The translations under genes were made by a program, and so were the position numbers. Shown in pieces: positions 23,401 to 33,457 of a stretch of DNA of 64,000 nucleotides. The number at the start of each line of letters is the position of its first letter. Positions within the stretch are counted from its first letter, which is position 1. Below the pieces are notes generated by a model that was not told the DNA's origin, made no database searches, and worked only from the letters and a program-made list of their open reading frames with translations. Source of the stretch: Ectocarpus siliculosus (taxonomy: Eukaryota > Sar > Phaeophyceae > Ectocarpales > Ectocarpaceae); assembly GCA_000310025.1 (NCBI GenBank), contig FN648396.1:153120-217119 (forward strand), written 5' to 3'.

Positions 23401-25342
23401 GGGCAGGCGTGGGAGCAGGGGTGGCGTCGGTGACAGGCGCTGGCGTAGCCGGCGATGGCGTGGCCGGGCTAGGAGTGGCTGCCAGGGTAGGAGAAGAAGG
23501 GAACGCATGAGCGGGCGTAGTATCCAGTTGGATTGGGAAAGCAGCTGTCATGCAGTTCGACCTGTGATGCACCAATATTTCCCGCATCGGGGTATAATAC
23601 TGTACGGTTCAAGAACAGGACTTCCAACAGGATTTCATGATTCGAAGACATGAGGGACGAGCTATTCGTGAAGATTTAAAGCGGTTCTTCAGTTGGCACA
23701 ATATCTTGAACCGTACTCACGACATATCCCGGTGTCCGGTTCCTCGATGTAGTAAGGATCCTCAAATGCGGACAGGTCGATGGCGTTTTGCTCGTCGTCA
23801 ACGTAGGACAGCTGGACGAAGTTGTCGTCCCAGGTGTAGGAGGTGTCGCAGTTGTCAAGATAAAGGTTAAAAAGCCAGTAATAGTATCCCCCGGACTCTG
23901 AGTATCTCTGATCGAGCTCGCCCATGTCGAACGTGAGGCTCAATTGATCATCAGATGCGTCCCCCCACAATGTACTGCTGCCTGAGGCATAACCCCCGCT
24001 CACGATAGGTCCCGTGAAATCGATTGTCACGATCGGGTTCGACGACACGCACTGCGAAGGTCGACGTCACACACCAAGCGCGAGGGAGCGATAGCAATGG
24101 AAGTGATCGAGTTGAACATCATGGCAAACAAAAGGGCGAATGAAGGTTGGCAAATGGATCCCAATGAATTCAATAGTCGGACGTGTGTGTGCTGTGGACG
24201 AACGGGAGAGCCCACACATTCCTCCACGAGCCCTCTGTGAGACAATGCAAAACCTATGTTGCGCAGCACAGTCTTCAATACGTCTCTCACGCCACGGAGG
24301 TCACCCATATACCGTAGGTTGCCTAAGATATCACACTTTCATTAGATACCACACCCCCTCAGAAAACGTTCACAATACCACACCCGTGTGCTATTTTTTT
24401 CAATCCCGAAAAAAGCGTAATTTTATCACACGGTGACACAAGATACCACACCCCCTGAAGTTGGGCCGTACATTATCGACGGAGCCCCCGCTTATCACAC
24501 GGTGAAGGCATGAGATCACAAGCAACAACCTACTCGTAAAGGCCATGGAGGCCAACAATCCCGTGGAGGGTGGTGCAGTTAGCAACCCTGCTGAAAGCCC
24601 CGCGGCTCAGACTGCAGTGGGTAAGACTCCAGCGGCGGCCCCACGTTCCATAGCGTCCTTCTTTCAACCCGCCCCGGGGGAACGTGGGGCTGCTGGGACG
24701 ATTCACTCCGCAGCCGCGCATGACACCGCACGTGCAGCTGAGGCCCGCCCAACAGAATCTACCGCTGCTGTGACTCCCACAGCACCGGCTGCGCCTGCCA
24801 CCGCGGGTGCCGCTGAAACCTGCGAAGCAGAACCTACTGTTGAGACTCCCGCAGCACCCACACCCACACCCGAAACGGCAGCTCTCCCGCCAACCACCAA
24901 CACCCTGAGCGCGGCTACTGCTGAGAACCCTGCAGCAGCACCGCCCTGCGGAGAACCATCGTGCACCAACAAGCCCTTGTTGTCACACCCCCTGTTGGTG
25001 GGGCTCTGTGAGTGCACTTTATCACACGGGTGACATAAGATATCACACCCCCTACAGAATACCACAACCGTATGATAACTATTGTCCCCCCGAAAATGAT
25101 ATCACACGGGTGCGGTATCTTATGCAACCTACGGTAGCTGTGTGAGATAACTGCACCACATCACTCACGTTGGTCTCCCGTTTGATCTGGAAGAAAAGTC
25201 CAGCTCGATCACACGACGTTGAACTGATCGTTCCACACGGGTACCATAACACGTAGGACCCACTGATACACTGGCTGGACGCTCGGCCCATGGACAGGAG
25301 AGCCATAGCGGCGATGAGAAGATGCTTCGGTCCCCCCAACAT
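13799..25342 (-). CDS. Gene A: secreted VWD and four-WSC-domain protein
   Basis: Fifteen exons join in phase: 25169-25342, 23721-24051, 23389-23478, 22113-22585, 21198-21389, 20521-20638, 19511-19791, 18788-18844, 17776-18042, 17054-17110, 16269-16535, 15476-15532, 14728-14964, 14375-14431, 13799-13930. The product is about 929 residues (951 if exon 3 starts at 23544). Order: signal peptide (1-24), short Cys-containing segment, unknown domain (59-169), TPSPATPSP linker, VWD module with CHGDPHCRTFDG (199-356), a CxxNxxCIFD segment near 421, a second TPSP linker, then four WSC domains with eight cysteines each. WSC domains are carbohydrate-binding or wall-stress modules, so an extracellular-matrix or wall role is likely but inferred. 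The start was chosen by alignment with gene B; an upstream in-frame ATG exists at 25372. Confidence 0.8.
20340..20400. repeat. (GA)n microsatellite
   Basis: About 35 bp of near-perfect GA repeat lies in the gene A intron between exons 20521-20638 and 19511-19791. Open frames that cross it are meaningless Arg/Glu or Ser/Leu runs. Confidence 0.9.
20521..22585 (-). other. VWD cassette of gene A (exons 4-6), absent from gene B
   Basis: Exons 22113-22585, 21198-21389 and 20521-20638 total 783 bp (261 codons) and are bounded on both sides by phase-1 introns. The first encodes a von Willebrand factor type D-like module: GDPHCRTFDGLAFDCHGDGD, followed by beta-rich sequence and GTNNGNMADDW. The third begins LCRDNTECIFDAIVVG, a CxxNxxCxFD pattern that often follows VWD modules. 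In gene B the flanking exons join directly in the same phase. Confidence 0.8.
24312..25134. mobile_element. TA-flanked TIR DNA transposon in gene A intron 1
   Basis: Terminal inverted repeats start CCGTAGGTTGCCTAAGATA on the left, with the complement at the right end. TA dinucleotides flank the element at 24310-24311 and 25135-25136. Internal copies of ATCACACGGGTG and ATACCACACCCC form subterminal repeats on both sides. Removing the element and one TA leaves an intron of 292 bp, exactly the length of the matching intron in gene B (46881-47172), which also shows the flanking sequence uninterrupted. The ends resemble those of the MITE at 561-777. It contains one open frame, 24545-25033. Confidence 0.85.
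24545..25033 (+). CDS. Ala/Pro/Thr-rich ORF inside the intron-1 transposon
   Basis: An uninterrupted 162-codon frame starts MEANNPVEGGAV and is composed mostly of Ala, Pro, Thr and Glu. A short PRSIASFFQPAP motif near residues 34-45 resembles the degenerate PCNA-binding motifs found in some transposases and repair proteins, but lacks the usual Gln. No catalytic transposase residues are visible. It may be the N-terminal remnant of a transposase or a chance frame in GC-rich sequence. Confidence 0.35.
   Translation: MEANNPVEGGAVSNPAESPAAQTAVGKTPAAAPRSIASFFQPAPGERGAAGTIHSAAAHDTARAAEARPTESTAAVTPTAPAAPATAGAAETCEAEPTVETPAAPTPTPETAALPPTTNTLSAATAENPAAAPPCGEPSCTNKPLLSHPLLVGLCECTLSHG
25169..25342 (-). 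CDS. Gene A exon 1: signal peptide
   Basis: The exon encodes a hydrophobic signal peptide (LLIAAMALLSMG, probable cleavage near SSQ) followed by QCISGSYVLWYPCGT and a donor GTGAGT at phase 0. The corresponding gene B exon, 47173-47355, shares the QCIS..YV.WYPCGT and CDRA.LFF.I.RE blocks. Confidence 0.8.
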
Positions 25343-25904
25343 CGTGCTCGCCTTGTACCGAGTTGAACGCACCTAACTGTTGGCGTCACAAGAAAGAGCA
25401 ACGCGAAGTAGAACGGAACATAATTCATTGATGCATGGGAGAGTGTTGTGCGCCAATGTCACTCTGCTGGCAGATTCTTGTAGGTGCACACCGTCACGCA
25501 ATATCTCCGATCGCGCAGAAAGAGCAAAGCATGTTTCGTGCATATTTGATGGGGTGTAACATCGTTGATTTGGCGGAAAGTCTCGGTTGCCTGTCACCAC
25601 TCATTGACGTCGATTTGAAGGCACAAAGTGATGGAATGCTGTTTCACAACGATAAGGCCGCTGCTGCAGCGCACTTTGGTCGGGGGAGGGTACAGCAGCG
25701 CCGGTCATAGCTTGTTTGGCAACTGATGGTACTGCGGTGGTGTACTACCATGGCATAATGTACCATGGGAGGTTTCACGCACGAGGAAGAGAATCTGCAA
25801 GAGTGATCATAATCCCAGAGGACCGTTTATGCCCACAACTAACTGCGGTTCGTCAGAGCGAGTGGGGTTGCATTTTTTACGGCATACGACTGGAGTTTAA
25901 TTAG

Positions 25905-26060
25905 TGTCCTGGCACCCTTCTAGCAACTAGGGTCCAGGATTCGAATCCGGCAAAATATGAGAGCTTCTCTTGCTGTGAGATATCTCTCGCTTCGGTTCCT
26001 GATTGTGGAAAGCGTTACTGCAGTTCGTGTGTACACTTCGAGGGGGGACAGTACTGCACT
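25905..26060 (+). repeat. SINE-like copy with tRNA B-box
   Basis: An AGGATTCGAATCC B-box lies at about 25936-25948. It is followed by a TCTCTCGCTTC block and CAGTTCGTGTGTACAC, in the same order as in the copy at 28386-28680. The upstream A-box half is degraded. This is a tRNA-derived short interspersed element rather than a working tRNA. Confidence 0.6.
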
Positions 26061-26269
26061 CTTCTCGCGTAACGTTGAAAGAAAGAACGGCAGAACGGAT
26101 TGGTAGAGAGCCTCAGCATGAAAACGGATTGGAGCTCCTACCCGGCAGAAATGGTGTGAGCGCTGATTGTGGTGATGAAATAGGAAGATATAGGTATACG
26201 AGATCAGTTAGGGTTAGGATTGTTAGGTTTGTCATCCCTATTATTCTGGACGTCGGTGTTCTGTGGTAC

Positions 26270-26385
26270 TGTTTGGTACAATTTCTGGACGCACCAGCTG
26301 GGATCACGCAGACAGCAGGAAGGCCACACCGGGGTATTTTGTACTTTTCCCGCCTTCCTCCTGCGGTGCTTGCCTTGATATTATT
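26270..26385 (-). repeat. SINE tail-like segment, minus strand
   Basis: On the minus strand this segment reads GGCAAGCACCGCAGGAGGAA and continues to GTGTGGCC and CGTCCAGAAATTGTACCAAA. The same blocks occur on the plus strand at 47820-47925, and the CGCAGGAGG block recurs near 28590. It is a dispersed repeat, probably the body of the same SINE family. Confidence 0.55.
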
Positions 26386-28385
26386 CTCGACAGGAGGATT
26401 CCGCCGTTGCTTTGCCTCGTCGACCATGAAGTCGTTTTATTGCGTACACACGAAGTTATCACTATACACAATCGTTGGCGCATACTCTTTTATGAGAAAC
26501 AAGGAGTTCGTTTGAACGCAACATTAGCAGGGAAAACATGTTGGAGCGCACACGTGCAGCCAGTTCGACTAGCGCCCTGGGAAGATTTTTTGAAGTGCTA
26601 TCCTTTCCGATAGCAAACCATAGTCAAGAAGTACCAACGAATACACAATGTACCGCATAGTTCACAGAGGAGTGACTACCGTCGGGTGCATGTCCCAGCA
26701 GTATACCGGCATCAAATGTACTCGCAACAGTAGGTGCAAGCAGCAGTGGCTCAACATACCCCTCACAAAACGGTCGCACCTATCGGTTGTTGCTTGTAGC
26801 TCGTCGGAGGCAGCAGGCGATCGGTAATATAGTTGTGGTATGGTGGATTGGTGGTGATGACGATGACTGGTCCCGCTCCACAGCACACGTAGGGGTAGGA
26901 GTGTTGTGATGGTCGGCTAGGGTTAGAAGAAATGGCGTGTGTGCGTGGTGTGGGTCATGGGGGGTGAGTGCACGATAATACGAGGCCAACCGCCCGATCG
27001 TCTGTCGTCGGGGTTGCCACGAAACCTTTGCGGAGCTGTATTAGTAGATCTCCTACACCATCCACCCGAACCCCAAAGGATATGTCTTTGATTTCGGTAG
27101 TCAAATTCCAAGCAAAAGCTGGAAAATTTCATGCATAGTCTGCACTGGTTATTTCATGCAGAGAGAGGAGCATACCCTGGCGCCAGAACGAAATTGACGA
27201 AACCAACACACACACAATTAATGCGGTCTACCACCATCGGGCCGACCTTGACTTTACCACCGTAATGAATATACCCCGCCGATACGAAGGAATATTACTG
27301 GAATCATCCGCAGCAGTTTGCAACAATAAATACACCGATGCGGAGACCGTACATTGTAGTTTGTATGGTATCGCACCAGTCCAATCAGAATTTTTCGCAA
27401 GGTACTGGTACACTACCAGCGGGAGAAAACTGGTTGAAAAAAACATATTATACGTACAACAGCCTCTGGTTGTCAGAGGGGTTGACGCCACAACTCGACG
27501 GTCTCTTAGACGTTTGGTGTGCACGAAGTAGAGATACCTTATGCATACCATTATGTTTGGGCCCTGAGACGCACGAGCTCAACCAATATTTCAGTCTAAA
27601 TCAAGACGTTTGTTTTCGGTGCACCAGTCTGCGGTCGCCCTCAGACTGTTTTCGCCCGTCTTTGCCCAATGTAGCGCGTCAGTCTCTCGATCGCAACGCC
27701 CCTGTCGCGAGCTCGAGACTCCAGGGGCGAGGCGAGTCACAGCACACCGTGAAAAACGCTTATATCTTCTGCACCAGGGCGAACCTACACGGCACTGTCA
27801 ACTGTCAATCTACAGAATCGCTACGGTCGTTGGACAAGGCTTTATTGGAGAACGTCAACTAATCAGCCATGACTACTTACTACACTGTAGGCGTCTTTTT
27901 TGGTAATGACGTAAACTAGATGAGCTCAACTACTACAGACACTGACATTGAACCACCCTGATGTTTTCATTGCTCGCGGCTCGCCCCATGCTGTCCTGAT
28001 GCTGCTGTAGACTTGTCTACCGCGAGAAAAGCCGATTCAATAATTATTTTTTCCTGCCAGCAACCTCGAAGGTAGGGTAGCGAGGTAGGTAGGGTTAATT
28101 GTGGTACGCCATGCTTGCTCGTCATCAAATTGATCCAACGATGATAAATGTCTTGAAGAGGACGTAGGCTAGTCTCCCTGCAAGTGTTTCATCAAAACGA
28201 TAGATATGTAGATGATGTAGATAATACCATGTGTGTGGTTTCACAGTGTGCACCAGGCACGCGCATTAGCACGCTGTCTTGTTTTGCTTGCCACTGCTCT
28301 GCCTCGCGTCGGATACCCCTGCCTACCGTCGGATACCCCCACCGGAATAAAACTGGAAGCTTTTTTGTAGTCCAACAAACAACCG

Positions 28386-28680
28386 GTCGCCTCGGTGATC
28401 TAGTTGGTATCCTCGAAACCTTCTAGAGGTCATCAGGTCAGGGGTTCGAATCCCGGCGTAAGCGAGCTTTTCTTGCAAAATGAGTTTTTCTCTCGCTTCC
28501 GCTCCTGGCCTAGTGGATAGCGCTAGTTCGTGTGTACACAGAGTGAAGAGAGTGCTTAACTCTTCTCGCATTAAAAATCGAAGGCAAAGTACCGCAGGAG
28601 GGGAGGGTAGAGAGGGGCTCTTCTGTGTGACCACGGGTTGGAGTAAACCGGCACTAGTGCTGTGAGCGCTGATTTGAAGT
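28386..28680 (+). repeat. SINE-like element with tRNA A- and B-boxes
   Basis: The head contains an A-box-like TGATCTAGTTGG and a GGGGTTCGAATCCC B-box at 28441-28454. The acceptor arms do not pair, so it is not a functional tRNA. A second A-box-like word, TGGCCTAGTGGATAGCGC, lies about 55 bp downstream, followed by a GGCAAAGTACCGCAGGAGG block shared with other copies. A dimeric or composite SINE is the simplest reading. Confidence 0.65.
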
Positions 28681-28734
28681 GAAGACAAAAACAAACAAAA
28701 AAAACATTCAACCATTCACTGGCCTTTTGAGTCA

Positions 28735-28900
28735 CCAAGTCCACTCCCTGCAGACGAATCAAAGAGAAAAATGTTCCGAGGCTCGAACCCCTGACCTACC
28801 CTCTTGCTGCTGTAAGAAAGTGTGTCCCTGCAACCAGCGCCCAGGTGGTCAAAGAAATTCTAGACTAGTGCTTCTAATAACTAGATGCTCTGCTTTGGCA
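28735..28900 (-). repeat. tRNA-like SINE fragment, minus strand
   Basis: The minus strand carries GGTCAGGGGTTCGAGCC, a pol III B-box, at about 28778-28796. A similar minus-strand B-box without other recognisable parts occurs at about 20921-20933 inside gene A. Confidence 0.45.
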
Positions 28901-28944
28901 GGGGCACGAAGCCGGCTAAAAACCCTAACCCTACCCCAAACCCA

Positions 28945-29195
28945 CCCGATAGGTGCTAGGTTGGCGCTGGGTGGCTCAGTTCTAAGTTGGTGTGTCAGGA
29001 TTGGCGCTACATATGCATATGTTGGTATTGTTTGGTATCGACGGGGAAAACTCTAGTTTTTTTCTGCTTGGATAGGTGCTAGGTTGGCGTTGATGGGATA
29101 AATCTAGGTTGATATTGCCTGGATAGATGCTAGGTTGGTCCTGGCGTGGATAGGTGCTAGGTTGGTGGGCCTTGGAGTAGGGCTAGGTCGCTCTT
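28945..29195. repeat. Degenerate minisatellite
   Basis: The block GATAGGTGCTAGGTTGG recurs at irregular spacing at least four times in about 250 bp, with diverged copies between. It has no coding potential. Two CCCTAA-like units lie just upstream at about 28922. Confidence 0.65.
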
Positions 29196-29418
29196 GGGTG
29201 GTAAACGGTGTTCGTGCAGGTCTGTATAGGTGGGACTGCCAAGTTGTGGGTGCATGACTTATGTGCGTACCCATGCATCGAATATTGTTACTTTTCAGTC
29301 TGTCAAGGGCATGGGTGCATGCCTTATTTGCGTACCCATGGATTAGGGTTAGTGGAGCCTGGAGACCTTGTACTTGTAGTGTGTAAAAGTATTATGTTGC
29401 CGAATTACAGATCAGTCG

Positions 29419-30340
29419 AGGGCGTGTACTATTTTATGTCCGTTTGTTGGACAGGGGACAGGGAACTATTTTATGTCCGTTTGTTGGACAGGGGACAGGG
29501 AACAGGGAACTCGGAATTCCCTGTTCCCTGTTCCGTGGGACGTACACCACATTTCCAGGAACACGGAACGTTTCAGTGCGCGCTTGGGGCCCGCAGATAC
29601 TCGAAGGCAACAAATACAACCATTGGATGCACAAAGACGAGTGGGCGGTAGACGGTAGAGGAGAGAGGGGGTGGTGGAATAGTTTTGAAGGAAGCTGTTG
29701 ACGAGCGCACATCAAACACATGTGCTAGGTATCGGCTGGAAAAGGCGGTGCTCGTCATGCAATCCGCACCCTCGACAGTGCTCTGACAGGCATGCCTTTT
29801 TGAGTTGTGGTCCACGGCAGCTTGCCGTTTCTTTGACACTTTATGTTCCCCCATACAACGGCTACACGAGCATCCACAGCCGTTTTTTTGCATGCGAGAC
29901 ATCTGATTGTGGTGGCAATGCCTACACGGCTTGAACCGGTAGCATGCAGCACCTGTGGCAGCCGCATGCCCGAGAGTGATCACACACATCCCACCACGTC
30001 CTGAATTGCCACCGAAGAGCCCGTGTTCCACGTTCCCTACGGTCTGTTGGCAAATTTTATCTCCCTCGGGAGTTAAAATTATGGTGCGGCGTAACTACCT
30101 CAAACAGGGAACAGGGAACGTGTGTGGCATTTCTTGTTTCCAGGAAAGTTATTATTTATTATTTATTTTTTTCTTAATATGACACAACGAATCCATCTTT
30201 ATCATAGAAAAGAGTCTGCGACAGATTAGCAATGAATTCATAGCGTCAGAAAGTACCGTTTGTGTGGCTGATCAATCAGGCAATAATTCGTTCCGAGTTC
30301 CCTGTTCCCTGTCCGAAAATGGACGTGTAGTACACGCCCT
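29419..30340. mobile_element. Nested TIR element between genes A and B
   Basis: The left end, AGGGCGTGTACTA, is the reverse complement of the right end, and both continue into GGACAGGG and CAGGGAAC blocks. Just inside the left end is a 37-bp unit repeated twice (29429-29502), followed by a strong hairpin of GGGAACAGGGAAC and its complement. A second, inner pair of inverted blocks lies near 29525-29570 and 30105-30150, suggesting one element nested in another. A minus-strand frame of 152 codons (29573-30031) has many Cys and His residues but matches no transposase I recognise. Confidence 0.6.
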
Positions 30341-31066
30341 GTGACTGGTGTGACCGCTGCTGCTGTGTGGTGCTGCTGCTACTGCTGGTGCTGCTGCTAT
30401 TCCAGAGTGGAGTGATAATTAGTTGCGGCCGTTGCAACAAGCTACACTAGCTGGGCACACCCGTTCCAATGCGCTCCTACCTACAGCAGTAGACTACCCT
30501 CCACCTACCTGTACTACTGTGACACGAACCGCTGCTGCGGCTGACGCCAGGAGCGAAGAAGTACACATGTTTCGCGCTGATCCTTTTCCTGTTGCGCCCC
30601 CACCACCATCCTGGTGCTCGCTTCCACCTGCATCGGAGGAGCTATCGAACTTTGGATGGTCGACAGCGGGAGCCCGGGGGACGAAGGAAACCGCGCTCAA
30701 GCTCCAAAGCCTCCATGTACTCCAAAACACTCCAATACTCGAGAAGAGAGAAATGTTGCGATGACGATACGAAAGAAGCGGCGGAGAGCTACTACTCGAG
30801 GTTTCCCTGTCGCTGTCTCTCTATGCCCCATTGATGTTTTCGCCTGTGCACAGCACACAGCACTCACCACACGCGGGTACTTTGGGTGTACTCATGTACT
30901 CCCGCACTCCCGCCCTGGTTCCTGATCCCTGGTACGCCGCACCGGACCACAGTCCTCCTCCTCGTCCTGTGATTGGCCTACATCAACGGTCCCGTGTACC
31001 CTTGTTCCGCCGTCAAGCAACACAGCACTAAATTATATATGTATGTACATATACGCAAATGTTGTA

Positions 31067-31088
31067 TCTACAGCAGTACTGCTGTAGA
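31067..31088. repeat. Perfect 22-bp palindrome
   Basis: The half-site TCTACAGCAGT is followed immediately by its exact reverse complement. It is the most symmetrical example of the TACAGCAGTA/TACTGCTGTA words common in the non-coding parts of this window. A similar cluster lies at about 51000-51035, the matching position in the other duplication unit. Confidence 0.8.
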
Positions 31089-33457
31089 GATGCACACACA
31101 ACAATGAAAGCAAGAGGCGTTCTACAGTACATTCCGTACTCCGAAACGCAGTTCAGCAGTATTTACTATGGTAGCAGGGCGCCCCAGGCTGGAGCATGCT
31201 ACAATACAGACAGGGCCCGAAAATTCCGTGAAGAAAAAAAGGCTCAAACTTTTTTTACGGAAAATAAGAAAAAACGTCTAAAAGAAACACGATCGCTTGA
31301 TATCCCAAGACAAAAGAAACAAGGGGTAGAAGCTGATGGAGCGTGTCCAAAGAAACGTCCCACTGCTGCTGCTGCTGCCATGCTCCCACCTCCTGCCTAG
31401 CTCATGTCAACGTAATTTTTTGGTAGGGGCGGAGCAAGGCGGAGTGGATATTTTCACGGCGCCCCCCGGGCCCCAGCGCCGGCGCCGCGGGCTCTGCGCT
31501 ACCCCCTGCTGCTGTACTTCTGTACTGAGTAGTTGTCTGGCAAACAACTACCAACTAAAGTAGTCGTACAGGGTGTGAAGTATTCGTTTTAGCGAGTTTG
31601 ACAAGACAGAAGATCATAGGAACTGCACAAGAATAATAGTATTTTTACTAATAGGAACTGGCATGTCCACAGCTTTAGGGAAGGCCGTTATGGACGGCCA
31701 CATTCGCAGTTTCGTGCACGGTCACGGACGGGTAATACAATCTTCCACATTTATTTTACGAGCAGACTTGACGAGCGAAAATGCTGACAACGAACGAGAC
31801 AACACGGCAGGTGTATACTGCTGTATCTGGCGGAGTTCTTCTGTGTCTCGGCAGATGGTGTATAGAACATTTTCTGTCTTTCACAAGTCGTCGCCAAAAT
31901 ATATAATATGGTGTGTATCGTATCGTGCATGGTACAACGATAGCAAGAAATTGAGTCGAAACACCCGTATCAGATGTGGCCACTCATCGCCCAGATCGCG
32001 CCCAACACGCAGAATAGGGCGACAAGGAAGGCGGGTGGGAGCGTGGTTCGAAATTCGACTAGTGATACAACAGAAATGTTTACCCCACAAGCGTCAAAAG
32101 CGACGAAATGAGTAGTCTACGCTTGGTCTACGTGCCATGGGTAGAAGGTAGTCTTGCACTCCATCCACAATCTGCTTCGTACCAGCTTCGGTTCCAACCG
32201 ATGCAATGCGTGGACACTGCGAAGACTCCTCCCGACGAACCAGTCCGCTTACGCAACGACGGTCTGCAAGAAACCCGGGACCTGATCCCCGTACGTCTAC
32301 CTTCCTCGAGTGCTCCAACAAAACCAGAGTACCTGATTAGACTATCGCGCTTCGAGCGAGCCCAAAATACCTGCACTTCATCACACGCATGCAGAACCAT
32401 CTTCTTCCGCACGGGAACCTTTGCACAGGCACCGGAGAATTTGCAGTCTCCCGCCTACAAGACTAGGGAGTCCGGACGGATACATAACACGGACCACATA
32501 GATAGTACGAACACAAACACGAATAATATAGGTAGTTACAGACCTCGGTGGCCATATCTTTCGGTTACGTTGACAACTTTATGCCCCTTCCCCACCCGCC
32601 CCCGTAGTCGCCTTACCCCGAACAACACCATGCTACATTGAGGTCAGTGCACTACTTTTACCGTCTGAGGGGGCAAGCCGGCGAGTATTTTCAAGTCTCT
32701 TATGAACTTGTTTATCTCAACGTGGTAGTCTACTTTCGTCTCTCAACAACCGAGGACAAGGGAACTCGCCAAACAAACACAAACCTATCGCGTGTGAAGG
32801 TATTCAGTCATGCGAAAACGCGACCCTGCTGTTGATTCTACTGCCACGCGGAAAAGAGGTTGGCTAACGGCTACCGCTATTCCTCTGGCACTATCAAAGC
32901 TCACACGAGGGAACAACGGTAGAACGTACAAGACAATCCCGTCGTCCCCTTTGCAATCGGGATTGGTCCGGAACGGGTCTCTCGTTATTATCTACGCATG
33001 AGCTGAATCTCGGGAACATTATTCTGTCAATATGCACACCACCCCCTCCCCCTGATTGGACGCACAAGCATTGGTATTCCCACATGTTGTTTTTCCACTC
33101 GCGCTGCTGTGAACGACCTCCCAGTACCTCCGTGCAACTTAGTCCCCGTTCCTAACTCGCGGGCTACCTCATGAACATTCACACACAGACAACGTGCCGT
33201 CCTCGACAGCGAACCCAAACATTGACATAGGCTATGCATTAGAGATAAACTTTTAGGTGGCTGCACCACCCATGCCGAATTAGACCTTTCGTACCGTGAA
33301 AACAGATCAATTGATGCGTCCACGACTTTTTTGGCCATCTCCCCCATGCTGTCATGGAAGATTACCAAAGTCTGCGAATTGCGGTAGTTGGAATACACTG
33401 CATCACCAATTCTGACGCCACGCCAGGAGGTTTCACAATGTACACGTGACGATGGTA

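Larger units (their letters stand above)
11700..31100. repeat. Tandem segmental duplication, unit A
   Basis: This is the left copy of a head-to-tail duplication containing gene A and its flanks. Matching blocks in the same order include the 11750-11810 segment (paired with 31680-31735), 11990-12220 (31800-32000), all gene A exons, the promoter-side sequence 25370-25500 (47380-47500), 26640-27330 (49670-50310) and probably 30930-31080 (50690-51040). Non-coding blocks are diverged but alignable by eye. Outer edges are approximate. Confidence 0.75.
25343..33457. other. Repeat-rich intergenic region between genes A and B
   Basis: No host gene was recognised. The first few hundred bases upstream of gene A align with the sequence upstream of gene B, including a GGCGTCACAAGA block at about 25382 and 47395, and so include the probable promoter. 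The rest holds SINE-like copies, a minisatellite, a nested TIR element, a palindrome at 31067-31088 and the apparent junction of the tandem duplication at about 31.1-31.65 kb. Short open frames are not supported by splice continuity or family resemblance. Confidence 0.5.

Noticed and set aside
23479-23544. Longer version of gene A exon 3 starting at 23544
   Set aside because: It is open and in phase, but the pyrimidine-rich tract followed by GGCAG at 23479 is conserved in gene B, where only the shorter exon keeps frame. It is kept as an alternative.
24545-25033. Host gene inside gene A intron 1
   Set aside because: It lies entirely within a TIR transposon that is absent from the matching intron of gene B, so it belongs to the element.
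28386-28462. Candidate tRNA gene
   Set aside because: It has A- and B-boxes, but the acceptor stem does not pair and related copies exist, so it is a SINE head.
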